DNA of 63,745 bases from Chlorokybus atmophyticus (Eukaryota; Streptophyta; Chlorokybophyceae; Chlorokybales; Chlorokybaceae): contig RHPI01003488.1 of NCBI GenBank assembly GCA_009103225.1, positions 325,448 to 389,192 on the forward strand, in the 5' to 3' direction. This document shows positions 1 to 11,674 of this stretch, one piece after another (the first letter of the stretch is position 1; each line of letters starts with the position of its first letter). Made by a program: the position numbers and the translations under genes. A model generated the notes under the pieces. The model did no database searches. It saw only the letters and a program-made list of their open reading frames with translations, and was not told where the DNA came from.

Positions 1-82
1 CTGTGTCGTATTGGGCTATCTTTTAGTGAATAGCTCCTTGAATGGTGCTGTATCAATCTGCATTTTACCCCCCCCCCCCCCC
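1..82. repeat. 67-bp copy of 10,729-10,795 followed by a 15-C run
   Basis: Bases 1-67 match 10,729-10,795 as far as I can read. The second locus is the end of an intron just before exon 3 of the unknown gene at 10,073-11,674. Here the copy stops one base short of the splice-acceptor G and runs into 15 C residues (68-82), then unrelated sequence. A short exact copy ended by a homopolymer looks like an assembly seam rather than a biological repeat. Confidence 0.85.
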
Positions 83-467
83 TTTGCGCCCCTGCAGCGT
101 GACGTTGCGTGGGTGTACGGATTGCATATAAAATGCAATTCATTTAGTTACAACATCCATGAAAAGCCTAAAATGTTAGCACGAAGTCCGCCATTTAATA
201 CTGCAATTAAGTATACCACGTAATATGCGAATGGTATCATCTGCAATAAATACTACAATGTATGCCATTATATCTTATGGCCCAATATTGCAAACAATGG
301 CAAATTGACACAAGTGATTAATTCATACATAAACAAAGGTTATTACTGATGCTTTTGTCCTATTGAAGTAAATACAATGCGTATGTATTAGCTAAAATGT
401 GTTGTACTGCGTATGTTTTCATAATTAATATGCTGTATTGATTTGCAATAATATCGTGGACGGCGAT
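83..467. other. AT-rich spacer left of the retrotransposon
   Basis: I see no coding exon, RNA gene or clear repeat here. The sequence is AT-rich with many short TATA and AATA runs. It is the flank of the left LTR. The five bases before the LTR (gcgat) do not match the five after the right LTR (tatat), so no target-site duplication is visible. Confidence 0.6.
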
Positions 468-816
468 CGTAAGGAGGGGTGCTACTGCCCCCTTCAATCC
501 CCTACCCAAACACCGCCACCAGCCACGTCGCCAACATCGCCGCCACTAAGGGGCACTGCCGGAGCATAAGACTCCCTGGCTATGGCGGCCGCTGCGTTAG
601 CAGTGCCGCCATACAGCTAATATCGACACGAGACATGAGTCCTGGTCGATATTAGTGTTACTCATGTGTAACACTAATATAAGTAACACAATATTAGGGT
701 CTTAACACTGGGTTAACGGCCTTAATATGGCTTAATTGGCTGAATAAGTCTATTGGGACCCTTATTTAATCCTAAATAAAGGCGGGGAACCTCTATCAAG
801 GTAGCACTCCGTTACA
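468..816 (-). repeat. 3' LTR of the chromovirus
   Basis: About 349 bp. It ends at the right with gttaca and pairs with the LTR at 7,589-7,934; both contain the GGGACCCTTAT block and the GGGAACCTCTAT block. The outermost base is C where the other copy has T (cgtaagg against tgtaagg). It holds GC-rich and CCGCC-rich stretches on one side and an AT-rich half on the other. Confidence 0.9.
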
Positions 817-826
817 TCCCCCCACT
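817..826 (-). other. Polypurine tract
   Basis: On the minus strand GTGGGGGGA sits directly before the 3' LTR start. This is the expected place and composition for the plus-strand primer of an LTR retrotransposon. The same tract is repeated beside the inverted LTR fragment near 5,596-5,604. Confidence 0.75.
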
Positions 827-852
827 TAGGTTTTCATGTCCACATTGAAGGG

Positions 853-2521
853 TTAGCAAAGCCCCACTATGAGCATTGAAAACCAAAGCAGTGAGAGAAT
901 CATGGCCGAAGCGGTAAAGATGTCTGCCAAAACCCTTTTACCGTCCGCGTGTGGCACAGCACTCAAGTACCCCTGAAGAATCTCTTCGCAGTTTGTAAGA
1001 TTCTTACCGGGCTCCCACGTGTTGTGCTCAACACCATACTCTTTCCATTTCACCAAGTAAAACAGCGCGCGTCCTTGTCGAGGCTTACGGTGACTCGGGA
1101 TTGCTTCCACCTCATACTCAAAGGTATCGTCGCCATCCACTGCAACGGGGGGTGGAGGAGGTTGATTCCGACCGTCAAAACGGTACGGTAGTTCAGTACA
1201 CTCACATGAAACACATTGTGTATACGTATCGACTTCGGTAAGTCCAAACGATACGCGTGAGTGCCAACCCAATCAACTATCTAAAAAGGGCCTATCCAAC
1301 GAGGGGAAAAACTTGCGGGTACCCACTCCCTTGATGGATATGTTTTGTTAACTCAAAAGCACCGAACAGCCCACATCGTAGTTGGCCTCTCTACGTTGCG
1401 CATAAGCTTGGGCTTTTTGTCTGTTTTGCGCTGCGCGCAGACATTCCGTTGCCAACGCTAACCTCTCTTGCATGGCCGAAGCCATCTCGCGCGCTGCAGG
1501 TACGCAAGTTACGTCAGTAGCGGGCAACTTGATATTCGCAGCACTTAGTGGATGCACTCTATAATTAAAAAAAAAACGGAGTTTCCTACACACTATTTTG
1601 CCACGCATTATTGATTGCGAACTCAGCCATTGGAAGTTGAACATCCCAATCACTCTCGTTCGGACTCACATAATGCCGGATGGTTTCCTTAATCAATTAA
1701 TGGGTGCGTTCTATCTGACCATCCGTCCACGGATGATAAGCTGTGCTCATGTTCCGTCAAATCTGTAAGAAGCTGCACAGCGACTTTCAAAATTCAGCTG
1801 CAAATCGCGGATCGCGATCAAACACAAGGTTGCGGGGCAAGCCATGCAACTTAAACACAGATGCGATCAAAACCATCGCTAACTCATGGGAGCCTATTTC
1901 CGTGCAACAAGGGACAATGTGAACTATTTTGGTTGAATGGTCCATAAAAACTGCAACCGCAGTGTGACCTAATGATGTCTCTAGGAGCTTGGTAATCAGG
2001 TAAATTCTCACACTTTCCCATTTGCCATCAGGAACAGGCAGTGGTCGCAGCAACCCAACATGTTTCTAATGTAGCGGCTTGTCACGCTGACATTTGTCAC
2101 ACGTGTCCACATAATGCTTTACGTCAACAGGCAACGATGGCCAACATTTCAACTGTTGCCCTGCTTTAACAGTCTTGCGACTGCTAAAGTGCCCAGCGTA
2201 CGGTATATTGTGTACATCAGCATATATGCATTTTGCACGCAACTTGGCATGGTCAGGTATCACCAAGCTGGTGCCCACGTAACAGAAATTGTCATGTTTG
2301 TCAAGCTTTTGCATGTTCTCTTCTGAGGAGAACCATGGGTTTGAAGCATACCCTTGCACAACAGCTTGCACAAATTCATTATCTGGAGACAATGTACCGC
2401 GCTTCGCAAGCAATTGCACACGCACAACTGCTAACAATGACGGGCGGCGATCCAGAGGATCAGCAACATTGGTTCTGCCCGGCCGGTATACCCACTCAAA
2501 AGTAGCGGGACAGAAACTCAT
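853..2521 (-). pseudogene. Integrase and chromodomain region of pol, broken
   Basis: The integrase starts near 2,521 with a zinc-binding H-H-C-C region (the pair CDKC is visible near 2,090-2,110). The catalytic core at 2,053-1,787 has a conserved FMDH and a D-x-D block (DRDPRF). A frame break follows, then tail sequence at 1,653-1,348. A chromodomain lies at about 1,190-975, with the typical aromatic run FYLVKWKEY and then NTWEP. In chromoviruses this domain steers integration to marked chromatin. Stops and frame changes separate the pieces, so no single protein can be made. Confidence 0.88.
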
Positions 2522-2529
2522 TTCAGCGA

Positions 2530-3823
2530 GCTTGTCTACATGACAAGTTTTGCTGTGTCGAGAAGTACATCAATGGATTATGATCAGTCACCACTGTGAA
2601 CCGAACCCCCTCCAAGTAACATTGCCATGTTTCTAGAGCATGTACTATGCCAAGCAACTCTTGTTCAGTGGCAGTGTAGTTCAGCTCTGCTGAGATGAAC
2701 TTCCTACTCTCATAAGCACATTGTCTGCCATTTTATAACAGTACTGCACCACACTCAAGGGTGGACGCATTGCTAACCACAGTAAAGTGCCTCTCCCAGT
2801 TCGGCAATGCTAACACCGGAGCCGAAGTCAAAGCTAGCTTCACCTGTTGCATAGCAGCTTCTTGTTCAGCTGTCCACGAGAATGGAGCGTTTTTTCGCAG
2901 CAGTTTTGTCCACGGCACCACAAGTGTAGAATACCCCATCGTAAACTTGCCGAAGTAGTTTGCCAATGCTTAAAATGATTGCAGGTGATGTAAATTCTTA
3001 GTTGAGGCCAATCTTTAACAACTTGCACCTTGCGAGGGTCAGGTTGAACACCTGCACCGCTCACAATGTGCCCCAAAATTGGCAACTCCGTTTTGCAAAA
3101 GTCACACTTTGCAAGATTGGCAAACAAGCGATGTGTACGCAATAAGGCAAAACCGCTTCCAAGTGCTACTTATGCTCTTTCTTAGTTTTACTAAAGATAG
3201 TGATGTCATCCAAGTAAACCATAAGACACTTGCCAAGTATGCCACTAAATATCTTATTCATTTCCTTCTGAAGCACTGCGGGAGCATTAATCAGTCCGAA
3301 AGGTAACACTTTGTACTGATAATAGCCTGAAGGTGATTTAAATGCTGTTTTGTGATATCAGAAGCATGCATCCGGAATTGATGATACCACTTGTCGAGTC
3401 CAGTGTACTGAAGTACGCATTTTGTAACAGTTTATCAAACACATCATCAATCCGTGGTAACGGGTATCAATTCTGTATTGTGATCTTGTTCAAGGCACGG
3501 TAACTCACACACATGCGCAACTTTACATTCGTTTTCATCACAAACAAGATGGGCGCGCCAAAGGGTGAAGAACTCGGTTCAATAGATCCCTTCTTCAATT
3601 ATTCTTTGATCTGAGTTTCCATTTCCCCCCTCTCGCGGCACAGCCTGTATATAGGCCGAAACGGAGGCTCACTATTATGAATGAATGGTATTGTGTGTCC
3701 GACACCTCGATTAGGAGGTATCCATGGCAACTCATCGAAGAACACATCTTGATAATTCTCTATGATATCTGCAACACCTTCTGCACTGCCCGGCACAAAG
3801 TCGTTTGACGATGTTATCTGCAC
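2530..3823 (-). pseudogene. Reverse transcriptase and RNase H region of pol, broken
   Basis: RT starts near 3,823 with the RxYRL block of Ty3/gypsy elements. The catalytic YLDD motif reads intact at 3,216-3,205. RNase H follows at about 2,966-2,600. Its first catalytic block reads SNAS where active enzymes have TDAS, so a metal-binding Asp is lost. Several frame breaks lie between 3,600 and 2,840. Confidence 0.87.
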
Positions 3824-4121
3824 CAGAAAAGCCGGTGTGTTTTTGCGCTATGCACGTTTCACTTGCAGTGCAGTGAGTAGCGCAGGGTCGGGCTGCTTGT
3901 GCTCTAAGCTATGTGACCCTTTCATAGACAATGTTACACGCTTACGACCTTTTCACTGTGCGCAAGCGTGCGTCGGTATCATATGTCATTTCAAAAAGTT
4001 TCCTGCCAAGCCTGTCTTAATAACACATCAACACCTGATATGTTGATGGATACTACTATGAAAGTAAGAGTGGCATGATAACCAATCTTACCAATCTTTA
4101 CCTTCATTTCTATTTCCCCTT

Positions 4122-4621
4122 TTACTGGCAAGTAAAAGTTTGCCAAGCCCCGACCAGCAAGTAAGTAGTGGTATCGTTACAGTTTACACCCTGCATTATG
4201 CCACTAAATGTCCACAACAGGGGTACCACCCGTTTTTGAAATGTAGCCAAGAGTCCGTGATTAATGCGAGGGTTGATTAATATCCCCGACAATCGCACTG
4301 TCCCTGTTTCACGCTTGCCAAATTGCTTCAGCACAATACCCCCTCGACTATGCTTTAACCATGGGCCATGATGCTTTGTCACCATCACCACCATACTTAA
4401 AGTGTTGTGCTTCTTTTGCAACTCAGTTAATGCATGCAATACATTGGTAAGCATGTTGAATTCCACATGTACCAGCACACAGCGTTCATTTCCACTTTTT
4501 CAACATCAAAAGGTGGCAACTCGTCATGTGTTTGCCATGCATGTGTGATTACATAGAACAGATACTTGGGACAGATCATCAAACCAGTTTGCTGCATGCA
4601 TTTCAAGCAACTAGCTATCAA
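4122..4621 (-). pseudogene. Probable protease region of the chromovirus, broken
   Basis: This stretch lies between the gag zinc knuckle and RT, where the aspartic protease belongs. Frames are broken, and I cannot point to a clean D-S/T-G active site. The assignment rests on position. Confidence 0.45.
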
Positions 4622-4689
4622 CCATCTCTACACCAGCGACGGCGTAATCATATTCAACCTTCTTAGCCTTGCCCTTCCCCTTAGCACGG

Positions 4690-6622
4690 CTGTTCTTTGC
4701 AATGTGGCCCGGCTAATGACAAACGTAACATGTGCGAGCTGCAGCCGGTGTAGCACCATCAGCAGATGTGCCACCAGTGGGAGGCGTGAATGTCTTCACC
4801 TTCTTTGCCGTGTGCGCACTCGGCTGAGGGTAATGCTTTCCTCCCACCCTCTGCGGCTTGGCCGCAGCTGCCACATGTGACTTGTCCTGCACCGCCGTGT
4901 CATCATTGTACAGATACACACTCAGCTTCTGCAGCTTGGCCAAGTCCTCAGGTACTAAAGGAAGTCCCGTTGACGTGTTGTACTCAGGCTGAATCTGATC
5001 TCGCACACGCGCATTCAAGCTCCGCTTGTACAACTCAAACTGCTCAGCCTGGTCCATGGGCATGAGGCCACTATTTGCGCGACCCACCAATGCTTGGAAC
5101 TATTGCTGATAACTTATCAGCAGTTTAAAACTGAAGCCGCCCGACCATTCTGTCGCAACTTGCTAAGCTTGTTGCGAGCCTAAGTAGCCAAGTCCATGCC
5201 ACCATGGCGCTCCACAAGGAACTGAAATAATGCCTCCACTGTCTTGGCCGCACCATCCTCTGTCTGCCTCGCCCACTCAGCGAGGGTGTCAGATGGCATG
5301 AGCAATCTAGCAACAGCAACGTGCTCACCAACTGTATAACGAATTGGTATAATAAAATTGTAACAGACCTCGCTCATGGTAGTGTCTTTTACTACCATAG
5401 CCTAGTGCTCGGGCCCCAATTGCTATAATGGTATTAGAGCGTTCGGGCGTATCTGGAGTGATGTGTCCGCACGCGGACGGTAAAAGGGTGCTGGCAGACA
5501 TCTTTACCGCTTCGACCCTAGTTGTTTTCACTCAGATTTTCAGTGCTCACGGTGGGGCCTTGCTAACCCTTCAATGAGGACATTCAAATCTACGTGGGGG
5601 GGAATGTAACGGAGTGCTACCGCTATGCGGTTCCCCGCCTTTACTTAATGAGAAATAAGGGTCCCAACGAAATAAACACAGCCATTTGAGTTGTATGAGG
5701 GCCTTTTTAGGCCCTCATAAGGTGTTATGTTATGTAACACCGATATCGACTTGAGACATGAGTCTCAAGAAAAACCGGCCGCATGACGGCGCTGCTAACG
5801 CAGCGACCGCCATAGCCAGGGGATCTTTTCAATCCCCTGACTGCCAGCGGCGGCGGCGGCGACGTTGCTGTGGTGGTGGTGGTGGGGTAGGGGATTAAAG
5901 GGGGCGGTAGCACCCCCCTTCTTACAAACTGGGCGCTTCAGTGCTGCGAAATAGTGCTCAGCATTTACCACCCAGTCATGGATGCTAACACTGCCATTGA
6001 GCTTGCGCTTCTCAGGCTTGTCCAATGTTGTAACTGGCAGCCTCGCTGATCCACCAGCTGCTTCTGAAGTAGCACCTGCAACCTTGGCGTAGCGCCACCA
6101 ACTTAGACTGCATAGCATCGAGGCGTGCCGCCAACTTCACTCGGCCGGTCATCTTGTGTTCCAAGTCAGGTCCCAAGTACCAGAACACAACCTTGCAACG
6201 TTGGGAGGTTTCCACCACCAGGTTGGCTAAAGCCTCAAATGCCATTCGCTTCCCTTGGTGAGGGAGAGGCTTGTCTTTGGCATCACCTCGCACAAGTGGC
6301 GGGATGTTGTTGGTCAATTTGTGCTCGAGCATGCGGATCACCATCTCCTTGCGCGAGGGAGTGTGGCAAAGTCTGTCTCATAGCCATCACGAACCTTCTG
6401 CGCCCATGCATCCCACGTTTTCTGACGAAGCTGTGGGTGGGCATCAAGCAGAGCCTGACGCTTTTGGGCATACTTCTCAATGGCCCCGCCAATGACATTC
6501 TGAGTGTCCACTGGTCCACCTTGAGAAGACTGGTTGAGAGAAGCATCGCTCTTTTGCGTAGCTGCATCTTTTTTGTCACTATCAGTAAGCTTATAGCTTT
6601 TACTCGTATCCGAGATTCTCAC
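4690..6622 (-). pseudogene. Gag region, interrupted by an inverted LTR fragment
   Basis: Gag sequence is read in pieces from about 6,620 to 5,927 and from about 5,445 to 4,690. The capsid-like segment at 5,398-5,180 has the LAEWARQ-type helix of retrotransposon gag. A CCHC zinc knuckle starts near 4,735 (CYVCH), but a stop codon follows at once and the last Cys reads Ser. The two parts are split by the inserted segment 5,450-5,926. Confidence 0.8.
5450..5926 (+). mobile_element. Inverted LTR plus adjacent 3' internal fragment, nested in gag
   Basis: Bases 5,605-5,926 are an LTR of the same family in the opposite orientation (tgtaacggagtgctacc at the left, cttaca at the right). Bases about 5,450-5,604 match the reverse complement of 816-965, the 3' end of the internal region with its purine tract. 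So a truncated second copy was inserted in reverse inside gag. It contains a (GGT)n and (GGC)n stretch near 5,847-5,890. Confidence 0.88.
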
Positions 6623-6639
6623 ATTGTCATCACTCGATA

Positions 6640-7575
6640 GTCAGTATGTTGACGATGAGTCTGGAACGGCGAAGTACTTGTCACCTCCCTCTCCTTGGTC
6701 ATCCATTTGACCAAAGAAAGCCTTTAGCAAGTGCACAAACTTTGTGAATTGAATACACAGATTGTGCACCGCAAGAGTGGCAAATGCTAGTGATTTTGTC
6801 TCGTCAAGTTGTAAGGGGTTAACGTGGAGTATACAGCTTAAACAAGAGCTCTCCACACACCTCACAAATAGACAATTACACTGCGACAACCGCACGCAAA
6901 TTCACGCGACGGTTTACGAGCTATAGCTGCCCAAAGTTTTCACTTTGTACAACCCAGCTCAACTCACAATTGCAATTAACACAAGGGGTGCCAAAATGTC
7001 GTCAAATCAACCTTACAGGCCAATATTGACTACTTGGAGTGTCAAGTTTGATATCGGCCGCACAAAAACATTCTGGCGGCTTTACCGCACAATTTGGCGG
7101 TAACAGGACGGTCGATGTTACCACCGAACTGCATTCGAGGGGATCTATTAAAAAAAGATAAAACAACCTTATACCACCATTTGAATCCACGTGGTGGCAA
7201 GCACACGAGGTGATTGCAATCATTATATAATACTATGTTGTGTGCTTAGATGCAATGCTTCAGGGAGGGGCATGAATGGCCGCCTCCCTTTACACAATAA
7301 TAACCCAGACTAGGCCTGGCAGGCTAGGCTAGGCTAGGCTAGGGTAGGCATGGCATGGCATGCAGGGTTGGGCAATAGCACAGCTATACAGCTATACCAC
7401 AACAACAACTAACAACAGCCACTACCCACCCCGTGTGCCTAGGTGCCTAGGGCCTAGCTAGTAGCTAGGTAGCTAGTAGCCGCCGCCGTTGCCGCAGTCG
7501 ATGCCACCTACCGCCACTGCCGCCTACCCTTCGTCGCCGTCGCCGCCTACCCTTCCACAGAACCTTGGTGGCTTT
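6640..7575 (-). other. Untranslated leader of the chromovirus
   Basis: I see no protein family here. The stretch lies between the primer-binding site and gag. It holds a short tandem repeat of aggct (about 7,320-7,350) and CTAGCTAG-type repeats near 7,440-7,480. Confidence 0.55.
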
Positions 7576-7587
7576 GCTCCGATACCA
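7576..7587 (-). other. Primer-binding site, initiator tRNA-Met type
   Basis: On the minus strand TGGTATCGGAGC follows the 5' LTR after one base. It differs at one position from TGGTATCAGAGC, the primer site for initiator tRNA-Met used by many plant and algal retrotransposons. This fixes the element's direction. Confidence 0.85.
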
Positions 7588-7588
7588 A

Positions 7589-7934
7589 TGTAAGGAGGGG
7601 TGCTACCGCCCCCTCCAATCCCCTACCCCAACACCGCTACAAGCCACGTCGCCGACACCGCCGCCGCTAGGGGCCACCGCCGGAGTAGAAACTCCCCTGG
7701 CTATGGCGGTCACTGCGTTAGCATGCCGCCATACAGCTGATCGACACGACTCATGTCTTGTGTCGATGTGTTACATATAAGTAATACAGTGTTACAGATA
7801 AGTAATACAACTGTACAGCCTTAACACTAGGTTAACGGCTTTAATACAGCTTAATTAGCTGCATATACCCGTTGGGACCCTTATATAATCTTAAATTAAG
7901 ACCAGGGAACCTCTATACGTAGCACTCCGTTACA
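7589..7934 (-). repeat. 5' LTR of the chromovirus
   Basis: About 346 bp, tgtaagg at the left and cgttaca at the right. It pairs with 468-816 but with many substitutions and small gaps, so the insertion is not recent. Confidence 0.9.
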
Positions 7935-10072
7935 TATATGTTGCTCATGAAGTGTAATGAAAAAGTGTCATGTGACGTGAGCCTTGGTCTGAGTCTGCCA
8001 GACGATATAAGTGCTAAAAGTCATATAGTGACAACTATGCGCCTTCGTTGCAATATATATTGACAATCGTCATTAATATTGTCAATGTATCTATAATGAA
8101 AATGCTCATAGCTTTTTGAGTTTGGTTACGATGGTCGGTTGAATGCAGCAATGATGATTGCTAAACAGTTGTTGCGATTGAATTTTAAAACTGAGTTGAA
8201 ATATAATTTAACGTGTTAAGCAAGTGGATAATTAAAAAAGCTTACATTTATTTTATTAACCTTAAGCCAGCTTTGACAACCATGTTTTATTGCATTGCAT
8301 GTAGCAATGTCGGTTTAACCTACTGATAAGTACATGCTATAGATTGTCACCAGTGGCCTCGCTCGTTACAGGCTGTAAGTTAGTTCATAGGCCACATAAC
8401 ATGCACCACATCAACCCCTATTGGGGAATTGGGCCTCAGTGCCACCAGGCAATCAATACATCGTCGCAAGCTATGGATCTAGCGCGCCGCTGGTCCATAG
8501 CATCCCGTTTTGGGCGCGCGGCGGTGCGATCGTTTCAAAACCTCCTATTCCCTTTCCATATTTACGACATTCCTACAAGCAAGGCTCAATCATGAACGGC
8601 GCATCCACGAAAGTTTCGGCGTCTGCAGCGCGAAAGATATGACAAATCGCGATATCTTTTTCGGAGTGTCTGACTCCGAAACTTTCCAACCTGTTTCAAC
8701 CTACCTGAGCTGACAGCGACGCCACCGAAAGCCTCGACAACCCCAAACTGACCGTGTAGCAGACCGTGTCCCACTTCATGTATAACCAAGGAGCGTTGTT
8801 GCACAAGTTTGGTGAAGTTCTTTGCCCTAATGATGTCCGATTTTTAGCTCACACTCATTGGAGTTCCATCAACATTTTGACCGTGCACAAGTTAGGGAGT
8901 TCTTTATGGGCGTTCTGACTGCGCTTGATTAGCGGTCAATCGCAGTTGGCGGCCCAAAAGGTGACTGAGTAAGCTCCAGCTTGTTATGCTTATCGCGTGC
9001 TGCTCATGTTGCTATAGAGGAGGCTGCTGCTGCTTCTGCCGCTGACATCGCCAGCCCTGTAGCTGAGCACCTCCTGTTACCATCGCCGCCTCCAACAACG
9101 TTAGGGTCACCTGGTCGGGCGCTGCCCTTGCTGTAGAAGAAGTTGCTTCCCCAGGATAGTAGGTTGTCGTGTGGTTACTGGCTGCTACCAGTGGCAGCTG
9201 ACTTGGGCGGTTGTACGGGTAAGCCTTGGCCCAGCTTGGCTTCTTGTTGTAAGGCTGTTTGTGCTGCACTTTGCTACGCCCACTTAACGAAGCAAAAACA
9301 CATAAACGATGTAGAGGAACTGCAGGCTTGACTTGTATGTTTCTTTGCTTTTGGGATGTTGTTCGTGCGTTTTTCGTGAAATGAGTCCGGTAGTCTTTCT
9401 GTCAGTTTCCGTTGCTAATGCACTACATGGGAGACACAGGCTTACACAGTTGCCGGTATATTGAAAGCTTAGGAGTTGCACAGTGTACATCGAGATTGCT
9501 GTGCGTTCCCTGCCCTCATTCCCAATTTGTCGCTGGCTGTGATGCGTGTTTTGGCACACAGTCTTGCCACAAGTTGCCACTGGCATTCTAACCTTTGAAT
9601 GTCGCTGCACATCAAGTTGGTAATGTGCGTTGGTACTGACGTGCGTCTTGAGCAGGGTTGTTGTGACGAGTGAAAGCTCGAGGACCTGGATTCTCACAGG
9701 TACGGAGCTGACACAGCTACACACACTCTTAGTAAACGCAACACTACTACCAGCATGTGCTGAGAACCACCTCTCGATACGTTCGCACGCTGCAGTTTTG
9801 GTGTGCTTGTCTTTCTTTCTTTTTTGCAAATATATCACTTAGGACAGAGTTGCAACGAGTTACATTGTTACTGCGACCTACTTGCTGACGTTGATGGGTA
9901 GTCACTCAGAACAGTCTGTTGCAGCAAGTACCAAAGTGCCTGGGCCTACTTGCTGACGTTGATGGTTTTACAGGACGCCCGCAGGCCTTGATGTGTACAC
10001 TGGTAGTGCAGCCTGGCAATCTTGTAAGGGCTTGTTGCGTAGGAGTACAAGTGGGCAGTTAAGCCTTCTGCA
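7935..10072. other. Intergenic region, AT-rich then mixed
   Basis: Bases 7,935-8,340 are AT-rich. From 8,340 on the composition is ordinary. A minus-strand open frame of 184 codons lies at 9,284-9,838, but I recognise no family in it. I find no gene here that I can support. Confidence 0.5.
9877..9965. repeat. Two direct 21-bp repeats, 68 bp apart
   Basis: The 21-bp segment at 9,877-9,897 (its core is CTTGCTGACGTTGATGG) recurs at 9,945-9,965. It contains a TGACGT core like that bound by bZIP factors. It lies about 110 bp upstream of the start codon at 10,073. Confidence 0.7.
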
Positions 10073-11674
10073 ATGGACAATTCTCGCCAAGTCCAGAAAG
10101 AGGCCAGCACATTGGGACGCTCACAACCCTCTGTGCGAGCCACCTCCCAGTTGCCACCGTCTGGCGCCCATGCAACGTCAACCAGTCCAAGACTTTTAGA
10201 TACGCTCCGTCCTCCACGTCTCATGTTGCCCAGCCCTGTCCAGGTTCATACCATGTTGTGCATGTACACTGCTTGGACTGCATGCACAGTGCTTTCAATA
10301 TAGCAACAAATCACATGCATCGTTCTCATGTGCTGGTAATTGATGGGATGTAGAATGTGCGTGGGCGCGTCAGCTCTGTGTTCATTTGCCTGACAAGGAG
10401 TATGCTGCAGGTCTATGCGCAGCATCCTTGTCGCACAGAAGGTTTCACTATCAGCCGCTCAGCTGCTGCAGCTGCAGCTGCCTACGTAAAACCTCTTGAA
10501 TCCGTGTACGATGATGAGGTGCTCGCCAATTATCGTGAAGCACCTGCTGGCTCTGATGAGTCCGCAGGTCTGCCTCCACAAGAAGCCCCTTCTCGCCGTA
10601 CAGGACATCCTCCATCAGTCTCATGGACTGATGTGCCCAAAGCTAAGGTACCATTACGATCATGTCTTCCAGTTGTGACATAGTCGATGCATGGTCTGCC
10701 ACACCTGCACCAGTTACTCTGCTGCCTGCTGTGTCGTATTGGGCTATCTTTTAGTGAATAGCTCCTTGAATGGTGCTGTATCAATCTGCATTTTAGGTGC
10801 AACAGGCATCATTGAAGACTGAGAGAATTGGAGGGCTGGCGCGAGCCCTTGGGGCTGTTAGGAAGTCCTCAAGCAGCAGTCAGGTTGAGAAGAATGATAC
10901 AACTGACCACATAAACAAGCCACTTGCCGAAGTGTGCATACATGATGGCAAGCGTGTGCGAGTGCGGCGCCGGTCAATGAGTGCAGATGGACACATGCAG
11001 CAGCACGCAGAGAAGGTTGCTGCTGAACGGATTGTGCCAAGCATCAAAGAGCCAGGTCACTTGGCTCCTACACGGCTGCGTGCGTCATCAGTTGACGCTG
11101 ATATTTCTGCCCAGGTAGAAGCCTGCGTTGTTGTATATATACTATGGTAAGCGTTCACAGTGAGCCTTTATGTCGCCATTGTTGACATGTGATGCTTTGC
11201 AGGTTGAGTCCCCAACCGACATTCGCCCACACCAATCTGACCCCACAACCTCACAGTACGTGGCAATCGTTGTATTATGCTCATGACTGGTGTCTGACAT
11301 CAGACTGTTGAATTGCAGAGTGCAGGCACCAGTCACGGTTGCTCCACGAGAAGCCAGTGAGATGCTAAATGCTGGCAACGCAGAAGCTGCGCCCGGCAGC
11401 AATGAGTTGGTCGACCGCGCACAGTCTGCGAACTCTCCAAGAAGCTTATCGCAGTTGGCTGCGTATGTTCGCTGGTCAAAGCATTACCAGGTCAGTGCAA
11501 GTTGCATGCTGCTGCCACGCAGTTATGCGTATGCTCAACTACTTAGTGGGATAAACTGTGTCAAACTGTGTGCAGCAGGATGAGGCAATACACCCCACTC
11601 ATGACACCGTGGACGCGTCACAACCGTACGACAGGCCTGCTGGCGCATTGCGCTCGCAGCTGCGTGTGCGGTAG
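10073..11674 (+). CDS. Unknown low-complexity protein, six exons
   Basis: Exons 10,073-10,243, 10,411-10,647, 10,797-11,114, 11,203-11,255, 11,319-11,490 and 11,576-11,674 join in frame into 349 codons and a stop. The start is the ATG at 10,073 (MDNSRQ). I recognise no domain. The protein is rich in Ser, Ala, Pro, Arg and Gln. It has an alanine run in exon 2 after FTISRS and a basic patch in exon 3 (KRVRVRRRS), which could be a nuclear signal or phosphorylation site. Acceptors end in CAG or TAG. The first donor (gttcat) is weak, so exon 1 is the least sure. The intron before exon 3 is the source of the copied sequence at 1-67. Confidence 0.6.

Larger units (their letters stand above)
468..7934 (-). 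mobile_element. Degenerate Ty3/gypsy chromovirus, full-length with two LTRs
   Basis: About 7.5 kb, read on the minus strand. LTR-like ends at 468-816 and 7,589-7,934 share orientation and sequence, starting TGTAACGGAGTGCTA and ending near CTCCTTACA. Going left from the right LTR come a primer-binding site, a gag region, reverse transcriptase, RNase H, integrase and a chromodomain, then a purine tract and the left LTR. That order and the terminal chromodomain identify a chromovirus of the Ty3/gypsy group. Many stops and frame changes, LTR differences and loss of the target-site duplication show an old copy that cannot move by itself. Confidence 0.93.

Noticed and set aside
9284-9838. 184-codon minus-strand open frame
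   Set aside because: No family, no supporting splice pattern and no codon pattern that I trust. Long chance frames occur in this window, so I did not call a gene.
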